Position numbers and translations under genes: made by a program. The notes under the pieces are model-generated. The model was not told where the DNA came from and searched no databases. It saw only the letters and a list, made by a program, of their open reading frames with translations. A stretch of 64,000 nt of DNA from Gammaproteobacteria bacterium. GTDB lineage: Bacteria > Pseudomonadota > Gammaproteobacteria > HK1. Below, piece by piece: positions 1 to 8,769 of the stretch (the stretch's first letter is position 1; every line of letters starts with the position of its first letter). The stretch is taken from positions 1 to 64,000 of the forward strand of contig JAJFJV010000026.1 in assembly GCA_021773635.1 (NCBI GenBank). The letters run 5' to 3'.

Positions 1-365
1 TTGGCCAGCACCTCTTCCGCTACAAAGACACCATCCTTGCCAATTCGCCCGCGGGCGACGATGCCCTGACCCTCACGAAACAGGTCGGGAAGGATGCCGG
101 TATAGACAACGGTAATACGCTCTGCGGTATCGGTGAGGTCAAAGTGGACCGTAACCCCCCGGGTTTCCCGCCGAACACTTCCTGCTACCACGAGCCCGCC
201 CACGCGAACCGTGTGGTTTCCCGGAGCCTCGCCTGACTTAATCTGGGTCGGGCTATAGAAATAAAGCATATTCTCGCCGATGGCCCGAATCACCAGAACA
301 CCGGCCAGGGCCACGCCAAGTAACATAATGGCAACGAAGATCATGCGTTGTCGCCGTGGCTTCAT
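1..365 (-). CDS. ccmE: Cytochrome c maturation protein CcmE, 3' end outside window
   Basis: Periplasmic haem chaperone of System I cytochrome c biogenesis; it takes haem from CcmC and passes it to CcmF. The visible 121 residues begin MKPRRQRM, then one membrane anchor (about residues 9-27) and the start of the OB-fold (YFYSPTQI, VRVGGLV, VVYTGILPDLF). Reading ends at FVAEEVLA at the window edge, so the haem-binding His and Tyr of the C-terminal HxxxY motif lie outside. The ATG overlaps the ccmD stop (ATGA), showing translational coupling in a ccmABCDE operon. Confidence 0.95.
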   Translation of the reverse strand, partial: MKPRRQRMIFVAIMLLGVALAGVLVIRAIGENMLYFYSPTQIKSGEAPGNHTVRVGGLVVAGSVRRETRGVTVHFDLTDTAERITVVYTGILPDLFREGQGIVARGRIGKDGVFVAEEVLA

Positions 366-541
366 GGTTTTGATACTCCCGGTGAATTGGCAGGTCGCAG
401 GGATAGTCTGCGTTGCAGTCCACGGAGCCGCCACAGGGGCCCGATAATGTTGTAGCTGAGCATTACGGCGGCCAGGCCATAAGAGCCCCAGACGTAAAAA
501 GCGTAGCCGCCCATATGAAAAAATTCTGCCAGGTTATCCAT
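362..541 (-). CDS. ccmD: CcmD, small haem exporter subunit
   Basis: A 59-residue protein starting MDNLAEFFHMGGYAFYVWGSYG, with one membrane helix (about 10-34) and a basic tail (WRLRGLQRRL). This is the usual CcmD plan: a short single-span protein that helps release holo-CcmE from the CcmABC complex. It overlaps the 3' end of ccmC by 8 bases and the start of ccmE by 4, as expected for a tightly packed ccm operon. It is below the length cut-off of many gene callers. Confidence 0.9.
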   Translation of the reverse strand: MDNLAEFFHMGGYAFYVWGSYGLAAVMLSYNIIGPLWRLRGLQRRLSLRPANSPGVSKP

Positions 542-1274
542 GATTTTTCAGGGCATCCCGAATCCAGTTGCTGTTGTGCTCGCGCTCGAGCAGTTCTGCC
601 CTTGCGCGCATCAGCAGTGAGGTTGCGTAGTAGAACTTGCAGGCCAACGCCATGATCAGCAGCGGTACCAGCATGCTGGTATGAATGGACGGCGCGCCCA
701 TTTTGGAGACGGTGGCGCCCTGATGCAGGGTATTCCACCACTCCACCGAGAAATGGATGATGGGAATATTGATCATCCCCACCAGCGCGAGGATGGCGCT
801 CGCCCGACTCGCGGTGCGTTTGTCTTCACCGGCTGATTGCAGGGCAATGACTCCGAAATATAGGAACAGCAGGATAAGTTCAGAGGTCAGGCGCGCATCC
901 CACACCCACCAGGTGCCCCACATGGGTTTCCCCCACAGTGAGCCGGTGGCGAGTGCGATGAAGGTGAAGGAGGCACCGATGGGGGCGCTGCAAGCCGCTA
1001 CGACCTCTGCGAGTTTGATATGCCAAATCAGGCCAATACCGCCGGCGGCGGCCATCACCACGTAGATAAACAGCGACATCCAGGCACTGGGGACGTGGAT
1101 GAAAATAATGCGGTAACTGTCGCCCTGCTGGTAGTCGGCCGGAGCCAGGACCAGACCGCCGTAGAGACCAGCCAGCAGCAATAGTCCGGTTATGGCCGCG
1201 AGCCACGGCGTGGCCTTGCCCGCAAAGCGATAAAAGTAGGCCGGGGAGGAAAATCTATGGAGCCAGTACCACAT
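534..1274 (-). CDS. ccmC: Haem exporter/handling protein CcmC
   Basis: Integral membrane haem-handling protein of 246 residues, the family's usual size with six predicted helices. The tryptophan-rich haem-presenting loop WGTWWVWD lies at about 119-126. The two conserved periplasmic histidines are visible as IIFIHVP (His60) and NTLHQG (His184). CcmC attaches haem to CcmE. It lies 18 bases downstream of ccmB and overlaps ccmD, so it is co-transcribed. Confidence 0.96.
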   Translation of the reverse strand: MWYWLHRFSSPAYFYRFAGKATPWLAAITGLLLLAGLYGGLVLAPADYQQGDSYRIIFIHVPSAWMSLFIYVVMAAAGGIGLIWHIKLAEVVAACSAPIGASFTFIALATGSLWGKPMWGTWWVWDARLTSELILLFLYFGVIALQSAGEDKRTASRASAILALVGMINIPIIHFSVEWWNTLHQGATVSKMGAPSIHTSMLVPLLIMALACKFYYATSLLMRARAELLEREHNSNWIRDALKNHG

Positions 1275-1292
1275 ATATATGCCTGCTTACAC

Positions 1293-1976
1293 TTAATGGA
1301 TGCTGATTTTCAGCGCTGCTGCTGCCGCCAGCGGGGCCAGGGAGCAGGACAGTAGCAGCAAGCCCCCGAGAAAGTACAGTTGGCCGGTAACTATCAGGCC
1401 GTCGGCCGCTGCTGCTACCGCGTTGGCGGCAAAAATAAGTACCGGAAGGTAAAGCGGCAGCACCAGCAGCGACAGCAGGGCGCCTCCCCGGCGCAGGCCC
1501 ACGGTGAGGGCAACACCAATGGCACCCACCATGCTTAGTACCGGAGTACCCAGGGCAAGGGTGATCAACAGGGTCGGCATAGCCTCTGTGGGCAAGGCCA
1601 GAAAAACGCCCAACAGGGGGGCTATTAGCAGAAGCGGAAGGCCACTAACCAGCCAGTGGGCCAGTACTTTGGCAAGCACCAGGATGGTTGGCGGGCAGGG
1701 ACTCAGCAGTAACTGCTCCAGTGAGCCGTCCTCAAAATCCGAGCGGAACATGCGTTCCAGCGACAACAGGGTCGAGAGCAGGGCAGCAACCCAGATAATC
1801 CCCGGGGCCAGCGTTTGCAAGACTGCCTGGGAGGGGCTGATGGCCAATGGAAAAAGAGTGACGACGATGACAAAAAATAACAGCGGGTTGACCACCTCGC
1901 TGCGGCGCCGAAGGGCGAGCAGAAGATCGCGTGAAAGTACGGCCATGAACGCCCTGGAGATGGAGAAAGTTCTCAT
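1293..1976 (-). CDS. ccmB: Haem exporter permease CcmB
   Basis: Membrane subunit of the CcmAB ABC complex, 227 residues from the chosen ATG, almost entirely hydrophobic with about six helices. The start was set at MRTFSISRAF because this ATG overlaps the ccmA stop (ATGA) and gives normal length; the open frame runs 24 codons further upstream into ccmA. The early segment SRDLLLALRRRSEVVNPLLFF is typical of CcmB. With CcmA it drives release of holo-CcmE from CcmC. Confidence 0.94.
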   Translation of the reverse strand: MRTFSISRAFMAVLSRDLLLALRRRSEVVNPLLFFVIVVTLFPLAISPSQAVLQTLAPGIIWVAALLSTLLSLERMFRSDFEDGSLEQLLLSPCPPTILVLAKVLAHWLVSGLPLLLIAPLLGVFLALPTEAMPTLLITLALGTPVLSMVGAIGVALTVGLRRGGALLSLLVLPLYLPVLIFAANAVAAAADGLIVTGQLYFLGGLLLLSCSLAPLAAAAALKISIH

Positions 1977-2587
1977 GTAGTGAGGTGTAGCTCGCGGTGG
2001 ATACCCGGTTCCAGGGGAATGGCGTGATGACTGGTGATAACCACACATCCACCGTTGCTGGCGTGTTGGTGAAGCATCGCCTCCATGACGCCAATACTGG
2101 ACTGATCCAGAGCAGTAAACGGTTCATCCAGTACCCACAGGCGGGCGGCATTTAGCAAAAGGCGCGCTAGGGCGACCCGGCGACGTTGCCCGGCGGACAG
2201 GACATAGGCGGGAAGGTGAGTTTGCGCCGTAAGCCCAAAGTGGGCCAGGGCTTGCTCCGCGCTAAGTTCCGGGCTCTTGGCGGAGAGCGCGACTGCAAAA
2301 CGAAGGTTCTCCAAGGCGCTAAGTTCTTGTTTTATGCCGTCATGATGACCGATATGGATGACATCGTCCGAAAATGTGCTTTCATCATCTCTGATGTCCT
2401 TTTCTTGCCAGAGGATTTCCCCGGTTGCTGGGCGGGTCAGGCCACACAGGGCGCGAAGCAAGGTGGTTTTACCACAGCCGTTGGCCCCATGGACCTGCAG
2501 TACCTCACCAGCATGCAGATGAAGGTTGAGACCACTGAAAAGGATTCGGTCGCCTCGCTCACAACCGAGATCTACCGCGCGTAACAC
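1973..2587 (-). CDS. ccmA: Haem exporter ATP-binding protein CcmA
   Basis: ABC ATPase of 204 residues. Walker A is GANGCGKT (34-41), the ABC signature LSAGQ (130-134) and Walker B LWVLDEPF (150-157). It starts at GTG (VLRAVDLG), with AAAGGA about 13 bases upstream. It is the first gene of the ccm operon and has no same-strand gene upstream. The long intergenic region before it holds a minus-strand terminator, so ccmA needs a promoter between about 2590 and 2715, which I could not place. Confidence 0.95.
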   Translation of the reverse strand: MLRAVDLGCERGDRILFSGLNLHLHAGEVLQVHGANGCGKTTLLRALCGLTRPATGEILWQEKDIRDDESTFSDDVIHIGHHDGIKQELSALENLRFAVALSAKSPELSAEQALAHFGLTAQTHLPAYVLSAGQRRRVALARLLLNAARLWVLDEPFTALDQSSIGVMEAMLHQHASNGGCVVITSHHAIPLEPGIHRELHLTT

Positions 2588-2717
2588 TCTCTATATATCC
2601 TTTACTTGCATGTGAGCGAAGAGCCTGAGATGAAGCCGCTCATCTTACCCGTGGGTTGGACGCAGGAATAGGGAATCGCATTGTCACAAAAATTCCGGCA
2701 GGACTGTCGCTGCTTCC

Positions 2718-2769
2718 AAAAAAAGAAAACGCTCGCGGCAAAGAAAGGGGGGAGGGTTGCCGGCGAGCG
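2718..2769 (-). terminator. Rho-independent terminator on the minus strand
   Basis: GC-rich stem CGCTCGCCGGCAA pairing with TTGCCGCGAGCG (one bulged base), followed on the minus strand by a 12-base T-rich tract with a single C. On the plus strand the same tract is A-rich and precedes the stem, so termination works leftward only. No minus-strand protein gene lies between 2800 and 3287 to be terminated, which is the main argument for a separate small transcript. Confidence 0.75.
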
Positions 2770-2797
2770 CTGGAAAGTTCCAGAGAGGAGTAGTTTC
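2718..2797 (-). ncRNA. Candidate small RNA, CRP-type promoter, C-rich terminator loop
   Basis: An inferred transcript of about 80 nt. Reading the minus strand: a single-stranded 5' end with CUCCUCUC, a hairpin CUGGAA/UUCCAG (2770-2783), then a strong hairpin (arms 2730-2741 and 2757-2769, one bulge) whose 15-base loop is CCCUCCCCCCUUUCU, then a T-rich tail TTTTCTTTTTTT. The start is placed at about 2797 from a TAGATT -10 box and a TGTGA-N6-TCACA site. Loop and 5' end can pair with Shine-Dalgarno-like G-rich sequences, as in the known anti-SD small RNAs. Transcription itself is not shown by sequence; a leader or attenuator is the alternative. Confidence 0.55.
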
Positions 2798-2803
2798 AAG
2801 TTC

Positions 2804-2847
2804 AATCTAGTCCAGCGATAAGAAAGTAACTGTGACTTGAGTCACAG
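2804..2847 (-). promoter_or_regulatory. Perfect CRP-type site with class II spacing to a -10 box
   Basis: CTGTGACT-TG-AGTCACAG at 2830-2847 is a perfect 8+8 inverted repeat containing TGTGA-N6-TCACA, the CRP/Vfr/Clp consensus. On the minus strand TAGATT (2809-2804) fits a -10 box, which puts the start at about 2797 and the site centre (2838.5) at about -41.5, the class II activator position. No good -35 box is seen, as is usual at such promoters. The site could also serve the plus-strand FHA gene, but that is 440 bases away. Confidence 0.65.
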
Positions 2848-3287
2848 AGGGGCAATATCAGGCTAGAAGTTTGCTGGAAAGCCGATGACTTTGTGAACCT
2901 GTAGCCACAAATGCAACTTGATTGATCCAGCTTTACTGAAAATGAGTAAAGCTTGTCCTTCATTTAGTGAACAAAGCCGCCAAGTGTGACTTTAGTTGTC
3001 GTATGTAAATATAAGTTTCATTCTGATCTATTTGCAGTAATTCCGGGTATTTTCCCTGAAAGAGATATTAAATATGACAATTTGGTTACCACTTCGGATT
3101 GTGCGAGGATGTATGCTAATCTTAATAATTAAAATAAGAATATACTTGTAACGTATTGTTTATTATATATTAAGTAATGTGAAATAACTCGTTTCTCTGA
3201 GTTTGGCATGAACTTTGGTATGTATATGGTCGAAGGGCGAGAGGGAGGCTGGTTGTTTGCTGTAACTGACTGATAATGGTGTGAAAC

Positions 3288-4103
3288 ATGTGGGCTATAG
3301 AGAATCTGAAGGATTTTGAATATACCCTGAGCGTGCGCTCGAAGGTTCCACCACAGCGTCTGAGCGGGCTGATGGATTGCTCTGAATCCGAGGTCCAGCG
3401 TCAGGCCAAGAGTGTTGAACGAACCCTCAAACGTTTTGCCCAAGCAGTTGTGGGCAGCCTGGATAATTCTGCGAAGGTCGATAGCTTTTTACAGGAACTC
3501 GACCTCAAATGTATCTCCAAGGATCATGACTGGCGGGCAATTTTTGCCGAAATTCGCGCCCAGGATGTGGCTTTTGAGGGGCACAAGCGAATTCTGCTGG
3601 TGAAGTACATGCAGTACCTGAGTTTTCGCAAAGAGCTTCTGGATTTTATCTGCCAGAAGAGGGCGGGGCTGGAGCAAACCGCGTCCCATACAAGTGTGAA
3701 CGTATCTCAGCCTCCCGGTGGGGTTGCTCTTCAGCAAGGGGTGGCGGCCAGAACACCGGTGCCCAAGTCTTTCGAGCGATTACCCCTGGGGGAACTCGTG
3801 GAGATCCCCATCACTACCAAAGGGTGCCTGGATATACATCTGGCTGGACGTCGTTTTCGTCTTTCCGGAGGACGCCACCCCTGTTTTGTTGCAGAAAATG
3901 GTGTTACTCATTTCCTCACCCGCGGCCGGAATATTGTCGGCAGACATCCGGAAAGCGATATCGTCATCGATTCCGATTTTTTTGATGTTTCCCGGACTCA
4001 CCTGCTCATTGAGTGGGATGGTAGCAAGTTTGCCAACCTGACTGACCTCTCTTCTCGTGGTACCTATCTGCCCGCGGAATTGGTACCACCTCGCCAACGC
4101 TAA
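3288..4103 (+). CDS. FHA-domain protein
   Basis: 271 residues with a C-terminal forkhead-associated domain from about 205 to 265, a phosphothreonine-peptide reader. The FHA signature is complete: GRH (218-220), S223, SRTH (235-238), N250 and RGTY (257-260). The N-terminal 130 residues are predicted helical and match no family I recognise; a Pro/Gln-rich linker (about 135-165) separates the two parts. Such proteins usually act in Ser/Thr kinase signalling or scaffold assembly, but no kinase or phosphatase is nearby. The start codon has only a weak ribosome-binding site. Confidence 0.8.
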   Translation: MWAIENLKDFEYTLSVRSKVPPQRLSGLMDCSESEVQRQAKSVERTLKRFAQAVVGSLDNSAKVDSFLQELDLKCISKDHDWRAIFAEIRAQDVAFEGHKRILLVKYMQYLSFRKELLDFICQKRAGLEQTASHTSVNVSQPPGGVALQQGVAARTPVPKSFERLPLGELVEIPITTKGCLDIHLAGRRFRLSGGRHPCFVAENGVTHFLTRGRNIVGRHPESDIVIDSDFFDVSRTHLLIEWDGSKFANLTDLSSRGTYLPAELVPPRQR

Positions 4104-4164
4104 GGGCATGACGGCATACAAATTCCTTAATATTTCTCTGGGGCATCAAATGGGTAGGGCATAA

Positions 4165-5514
4165 GTGGGAACACATTTTGATTTACTGGCTATCGGGGCG
4201 GGTAGTGGTGGGCTTTCGGTCGTTGAGCGTGCGGCGGCCCATGGTGCTTCCTGCGCGATTGTGGAGCCGCATGAACTGGGAGGAACCTGCGTCAATCGTG
4301 GCTGTGTGCCAAAAAAGATGATGTGGTACGGGGCATCGTTGGCTCATAGCTTGCGCGAATCCGTGGATTACGGCTTCAGCCTTTCGACCGGGAAATTCGA
4401 TTGGCAGCGACTGAAAACCGTCCGTGAAGCCTACATCGAAGATATACGAGGGTGGTATGGGGGTTCTCTGGCTGATGCAGGAATAGAGAAAATTGAGGGT
4501 GCAGCGTGGTTTACCGCACCTCATACCGTGGTGGTGGACAATAAATCATACAGCGCAGAGCACATAGTTATCGCTACGGGTAGTTCTCCGCTTATACCTG
4601 AAATTCCAGGGGCTGAACTCGGTATCAGTTCGGACGGCTTTTTTAAGCTTGAACGTTGCCCGCAACGAGTCGCCTTGATCGGTGGAGGGTACATTGCGGT
4701 AGAAATTGCCTGCATGTTGAAGGCCTATGGGGCCGAAGTCACCCTGATACTGCGCGGATCCCAGCTATTACGGCATTTTGACAACATGTTGCGCGAAGTT
4801 TTGCTGGAGGAAATGCTCGATAGCGGCATCAATATCCTTTCCTCGGTACAGGTTCAGCGGGTTCGGGAAGCGGCAAGCGGGGAGAAAAGCCTCTCATGCA
4901 ACACCGGGCTGGAACTGGGTGGTTTTGATCTGTTGTTGTGGGCTACCGGGCGCACACCCAATACTGCTGGTTTGGGGCTGGAAAGCGTGGGTGTGAAAAC
5001 CCGGGAGGATGGCCACATTCTCACTGACGACTACCAGAGCACGAATATTCCGGGGCTTTATGCGATAGGCGACGTGACGGGCCGTTACCCCTTGACTCCG
5101 GTGGCGGTCGCGGCGGGTCGTCGGCTTGCCGATCGTCTGTTTGGTGGGATGCCTGATCGTCATCTGGAGTACCAGAATATTCCTACCGTCGTTTTCAGCC
5201 ATCCGCCACTTGGCTCTGTAGGATTGACCGAGGCGGAGGCTCGGGAGCGCCATGGGCGGGCGGTCAAGATTTACCAGAGTCGGTTCAGCCCAATGTACGC
5301 GGTACCTCTGGAGCATGGGCGAAAATCGGCGATGAAACTGGTGACTGTGGGTGCAGAAGAGAGAGTAGTGGGGTGTCATGTTATCGGCCCTGGTGCCGAT
5401 GAGATGTTACAGGGTTTTGCTGTCGCGCTCAGAATGGGGGCTACCAAGGCGGATTTTGATGATACCGTCGCAATTCATCCCACCAGTGCGGAAGAATTGG
5501 TCACCATGAGATAG
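4165..5514 (+). CDS. gor: Glutathione reductase (NADPH)
   Basis: Flavoprotein disulfide reductase of 449 residues, the usual Gor length. FAD-binding IGAGSGG is at 10-16, the redox-active pair at Cys42/Cys47 ([13 protein letters not shown]) and the C-terminal catalytic HPTSAEE at His438/Glu443. The second nucleotide fold GGGYIAVE is followed by arginines in [10 protein letters not shown], the pattern for NADPH rather than NADH. It starts at GTG. It keeps glutathione reduced in the cytoplasm. A nested palindrome follows the gene. Confidence 0.94.
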   Translation: MGTHFDLLAIGAGSGGLSVVERAAAHGASCAIVEPHELGGTCVNRGCVPKKMMWYGASLAHSLRESVDYGFSLSTGKFDWQRLKTVREAYIEDIRGWYGGSLADAGIEKIEGAAWFTAPHTVVVDNKSYSAEHIVIATGSSPLIPEIPGAELGISSDGFFKLERCPQRVALIGGGYIAVEIACMLKAYGAEVTLILRGSQLLRHFDNMLREVLLEEMLDSGINILSSVQVQRVREAASGEKSLSCNTGLELGGFDLLLWATGRTPNTAGLGLESVGVKTREDGHILTDDYQSTNIPGLYAIGDVTGRYPLTPVAVAAGRRLADRLFGGMPDRHLEYQNIPTVVFSHPPLGSVGLTEAEARERHGRAVKIYQSRFSPMYAVPLEHGRKSAMKLVTVGAEERVVGCHVIGPGADEMLQGFAVALRMGATKADFDDTVAIHPTSAEELVTMR

Positions 5515-5542
5515 CGGGTGCGTGTATGAGGCATTGCAGGCT

Positions 5543-5578
5543 GGACAATAAATTGAGCAGTTGCTCACATTATTGTCC
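5543..5578. repeat. Nested 36-base palindrome downstream of gor
   Basis: Outer arms GGACAATAA and TTATTGTCC (9 bases, perfect) enclose inner arms TGAGCA-GT-TGCTCA (6 bases, perfect). As RNA it folds into a long hairpin with an internal loop. It sits 28 bases after the gor stop and 36 before the next gene. It has no T-tract on either strand, so it is not a standard intrinsic terminator. It may stabilise the gor 3' end or act as a protein-binding operator. Confidence 0.6.
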
Positions 5579-5614
5579 ATCACTTGTTCTTAGTGCTTTG
5601 ACGGAGGTACTGGC

Positions 5615-6139
5615 ATGAAACATTTTCTGCGCTTTCTCACGGAGGATGACCACCGCGTGTTGATGGATTCAGTAGAGCAACTTCGGGTGGCCGAAGGAGC
5701 GACTATCCTGCGTGAGGGTGAGAAACGACACGCCATATTTCTCATCCTTCAGGGGGATGCCCGCGTCGAGCGGACACACGGGGACTTCAATATCGAGATA
5801 TCACACCTTGAAGAGGGTGAGATATTTGGCGAAATGAGCTTTATCGAGGGTTTCGTTGCCAGTGCCAACGTGGTTGCCGCGAGCGCGATGAAGCTGGCGG
5901 TGATCGAATCTGCCGTGATTGAAGGCCTGGCAGTTGCTGATCCGGGCTTCAGTGGGCGATTCTACCAGTCACTGACCGAGATTCTCTCCAGACGGTTACG
6001 CGAAACCACCACACGTGGCCTGTCAGAGTACACATGGGGAGGCGGGATCCGGCGAGTTCCGGAAAAGGAGGCCCCTGCCGAAATGAAGTCGGTGTGGACG
6101 GGTGGTAGCCCCTTGCGGGATAAAGAATTTTTAGCTTAA
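5615..6139 (+). CDS. Cyclic-nucleotide-binding-domain protein without HTH
   Basis: 174 residues with one cNMP-binding beta-roll (about 10-125): LILQGDARVER, then the phosphate-binding cassette FGEMSFIEGFVASANVVA at 71-88. The Arg that normally contacts the cyclic phosphate (the PR-A/T-A position) is replaced by residues of VASA, so cAMP or cGMP binding is doubtful. The tail after residue 130 is not a winged helix, so this is not a CRP-type transcription factor. A GGAGG ribosome site supports the start. It overlaps the next, convergent gene by 4 bases. Probable role: a stand-alone sensor or a degenerate binding fold. Confidence 0.8.
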   Translation: MKHFLRFLTEDDHRVLMDSVEQLRVAEGATILREGEKRHAIFLILQGDARVERTHGDFNIEISHLEEGEIFGEMSFIEGFVASANVVAASAMKLAVIESAVIEGLAVADPGFSGRFYQSLTEILSRRLRETTTRGLSEYTWGGGIRRVPEKEAPAEMKSVWTGGSPLRDKEFLA

Positions 6140-6513
6140 TTTACGAAACAGCGTTGATCGGCCAAGGCGCCCCGTAATTGACCCAGACGTTGGTATAAGC
6201 CCGTTTTTTCTCCCGCGCTCAGGTAAGCGCGGGAAGCGGAGTATCCCAGATAATAAAAGGCAGGCGTGATAACGAGTCCTGCGGCAACGGCTGCCTGATT
6301 GCGGGGATCAGCCCAGTAGTTGCCGGGGAGGCCATTTAGCCGGGCGGTGAGTACATTGGTTTCACGGTAGAGCTCCCGACAACCCCGCTGGGCATCTGCA
6401 AATTCCTGGGCGGAAATGCCGGGTGCCGTGATTGTTGAGAAGGCGTGGGCGGTGGCCACGGGCGCCAGGCTAATAAGACTACAGAGCAGGCTGGAAAACA
6501 GAATGCGGGACAT
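6136..6513 (-). CDS. Small secreted protein of unknown function
   Basis: 125 residues from an ATG with GGAGGA eight bases upstream; the open frame extends 34 codons further but that part has no ribosome site. A clear Sec signal peptide (MSRILFSSLLCSLISLAPVATAHA) is followed by a short helical domain. Two cysteines, RGCREL and the near-terminal QRCFVN, could form a disulfide. A hydrophobic stretch AAVAAGLVITPAFYYLGYSAS may be a membrane helix. I do not recognise the family. Convergent with the cNMP gene. Confidence 0.7.
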   Translation of the reverse strand: MSRILFSSLLCSLISLAPVATAHAFSTITAPGISAQEFADAQRGCRELYRETNVLTARLNGLPGNYWADPRNQAAVAAGLVITPAFYYLGYSASRAYLSAGEKTGLYQRLGQLRGALADQRCFVN

Positions 6514-6639
6514 GGGATTTTTCCTCCAGACAGGGTTTGGGGCTGTTAGGCAGCTTAGCGGCCGGTTTGCCGAACAGTTTAGCTTGCATGGCAGACGGCG
6601 TTTCAATGCAGACACGCTTTTATCCGGAAATTTTGCCTG

Positions 6640-8769
6640 ATGTCCATATTGCGGTGGATTTTCATCAGCTTCCCCCTGCTTCTCATACTGCTGGCGACTC
6701 TCTTCTGGGGGTTATTGCATTCGATTGATCGCGAGGTTTATCGGCAATTATTGGAAACCGAGATTTCACGGTTAACCGGGAGAGCTTTTCAAGTTGAGGG
6801 AGCCTTGGGCGTGGAGCTATTGCCCCGGCCAGCACTTGTCGCCGGCGGGGTGAGTTTGGCCAATGCCCCTTGGGGCAGTCGAAAAAAAATGCTGGAGCTC
6901 GGTCATCTGCGTATGGAGCTGGCATTACGCCCTTTATTGGATGGGCGTATCTCCATCACCAGAATTGTGGTCTCCGAGCTGCAGTTATTGTTGGAAAGAA
7001 GCCCCGAGAACAAGCCCAACTGGCATTTTGAGAGCCACAGTGATGGAGCCGGTGGAAATATACTGGCTGATGGATTTGCCCTATGGGACATCCATCAGGT
7101 GCTTGCCCATAAGGCAAGGCTCACCATAAACGATGGTGATGAGCCTCTGCATATCCAGGCAGAGGCTTTGCGGCTTCGAGCGTTGAATCGGAGTAGCCCG
7201 CTGGAGGTCTATCTGAAAGGTGAGGTACTGGAACGAAATTTCATATTTTCCGGGGCAATCGAAAATATGTCGCGGCTACTTGCCAATGAAGTGATAACGC
7301 TTCGGGGCAAGGCCATTCATGGAAGTTCAGAACTGAGGTTTCAGGGGGAATTGGAGCAGCCGCTTGATATGGGGGTGCCACGACTAACGCTGTCGGGTGA
7401 GGGGCCAGCACTCGCTGAAATACTTCCGGATTTGCCGGCCAATATTGCATTTCTTCCTTATCAGTTTCTGTTTTCAGCAAGAACTGACGCGTCGAAGTGG
7501 ATTGTGGACGGAATTCGTCTGGAGGTTGGGGGAAATAGTCTGTCCGGGGAGGTGACCCTCGATCCGGGCAAGAAACAGGCCCGGCTGGAAACGTCCATGA
7601 TTGCTATTGAAGGACCGGAACTGCGGGTGCTTTTCCCAACGTTACCGGCCTGGATCGGGGATGTTCCTTATCAGCTTTCCGTCATGGCCAGCGGCGACAT
7701 CACACATTGGAACCTGAGAAAACTCCAGTTCAAGGTGGGGGAGAATCGGCTGACGGGAGATTTGACGGTGGACCGGAGCGGAAAGCGACCACTGATTGCG
7801 GGCGAACTGCATGCCACGCTACTACAGCTCCCCGACAAGCTATTCAAGGAAACCGACGTTGTGGGGGAATCGTTGAATGGAGATGACGGCCTGTTCAGCA
7901 CTGAAGAGATCGATAGTGAAGCCCTGTCATGGGTGGATGGAAATCTGACCCTGCAGGTGGAGTCATTAAAGAGTGCGGTGCTACCGATAAATAATCTGCA
8001 TGCCCGGTTACAGCTGGAAGACGGATACTTGCAGCTGACATCGCTGCAACTGGCTGCTGCTGGCGGAACCCTCACGGCTTCCGGGAGTATCCATGGGGCG
8101 GAATCCGGGCAGGTTGCTCTCAAGGCGAGCGGTAAGAAACTCGATTTGCTCCGGCTGGCAGACCCACTGGGACTGGACGCCGATGAACTCAGTGGAAAGA
8201 TCGATTTTACCCTCGACTTGAACGCCCACGGGCGCTCACCCGCCACACTTGCCAAGAGCCTCAATGGTGATGTGAAATTACTACTGACCGACGGGCGTGT
8301 GCGCGCCGGGATGCATGAATATCTGGTGGGGGGACTCAGCACCATACTCGGTGCGTTCTTTAGTAAGCAGTCGGATACGTCAACGATACATTGTGCCGTC
8401 GCTCACATGCATTTTCAGCAGGGTAGAGGTGAAAGTCGCCTGCTGGTGGTGGATACCGAACACTCGCTCCTGAAAGGGAAGGGAAAACTCGATTTACAGC
8501 AGGAGAGTCTGGATTTTCTCGTTGAGCCCAAGCCCAAGGGAGTAACCCTCAACCTTGGCGTGCCGATGAGAATTCACGGCCCGATACGGGAACCGGTGGC
8601 GTCGCCACAGGCGCTAGGCGCAGCGCGCAAGATTGGCGGTTTGCTCGGCATAATTTTTTTCCCGCCCGCTGCCTTGCTGGGTTTGGGGGAATTGGGGGCG
8701 GGAGAAGCCCCGGCTTGCAGCAAGGCACTCGGAGCAAACCAGCTGAAAGAAGTGCCTCCTTTAAATTAA
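6640..8769 (+). CDS. AsmA family protein
   Basis: 709 residues. An N-terminal membrane anchor (about 5-27) is followed by the AsmA start ([24 protein letters not shown]) and a long region of repeated beta-strands. The C-terminal AsmA-like domain contains [17 protein letters not shown] and [20 protein letters not shown]. AsmA-like proteins are inner-membrane-anchored periplasmic proteins now linked to phospholipid transport to the outer membrane. It ends in LN, overlapping the convergent rne stop by 4 bases, and is probably monocistronic. Confidence 0.88.
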   Translation: MSILRWIFISFPLLLILLATLFWGLLHSIDREVYRQLLETEISRLTGRAFQVEGALGVELLPRPALVAGGVSLANAPWGSRKKMLELGHLRMELALRPLLDGRISITRIVVSELQLLLERSPENKPNWHFESHSDGAGGNILADGFALWDIHQVLAHKARLTINDGDEPLHIQAEALRLRALNRSSPLEVYLKGEVLERNFIFSGAIENMSRLLANEVITLRGKAIHGSSELRFQGELEQPLDMGVPRLTLSGEGPALAEILPDLPANIAFLPYQFLFSARTDASKWIVDGIRLEVGGNSLSGEVTLDPGKKQARLETSMIAIEGPELRVLFPTLPAWIGDVPYQLSVMASGDITHWNLRKLQFKVGENRLTGDLTVDRSGKRPLIAGELHATLLQLPDKLFKETDVVGESLNGDDGLFSTEEIDSEALSWVDGNLTLQVESLKSAVLPINNLHARLQLEDGYLQLTSLQLAAAGGTLTASGSIHGAESGQVALKASGKKLDLLRLADPLGLDADELSGKIDFTLDLNAHGRSPATLAKSLNGDVKLLLTDGRVRAGMHEYLVGGLSTILGAFFSKQSDTSTIHCAVAHMHFQQGRGESRLLVVDTEHSLLKGKGKLDLQQESLDFLVEPKPKGVTLNLGVPMRIHGPIREPVASPQALGAARKIGGLLGIIFFPPAALLGLGELGAGEAPACSKALGANQLKEVPPLN

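Larger units (their letters stand above)
2588..3287. other. 700-base AT-rich gap between divergent ccmA and FHA gene
   Basis: No convincing protein gene here. It holds a minus-strand candidate small RNA (2718-2797) with its own promoter, and an AT-rich stretch from about 2860 to 3180 that is much lower in GC than the flanking genes. That stretch presumably contains the promoter of the FHA gene; TGCTAATCT at 3114-3122 resembles an extended -10 box without a good -35. The 67-codon minus frame at 2602-2805 begins with TTG inside the small-RNA promoter and is not supported. Confidence 0.6.

Noticed and set aside
2602-2805. 67-codon minus-strand frame upstream of ccmA
   Set aside because: It starts with TTG inside the predicted small-RNA promoter, has no ribosome site, crosses a strong terminator and has no recognisable domain.
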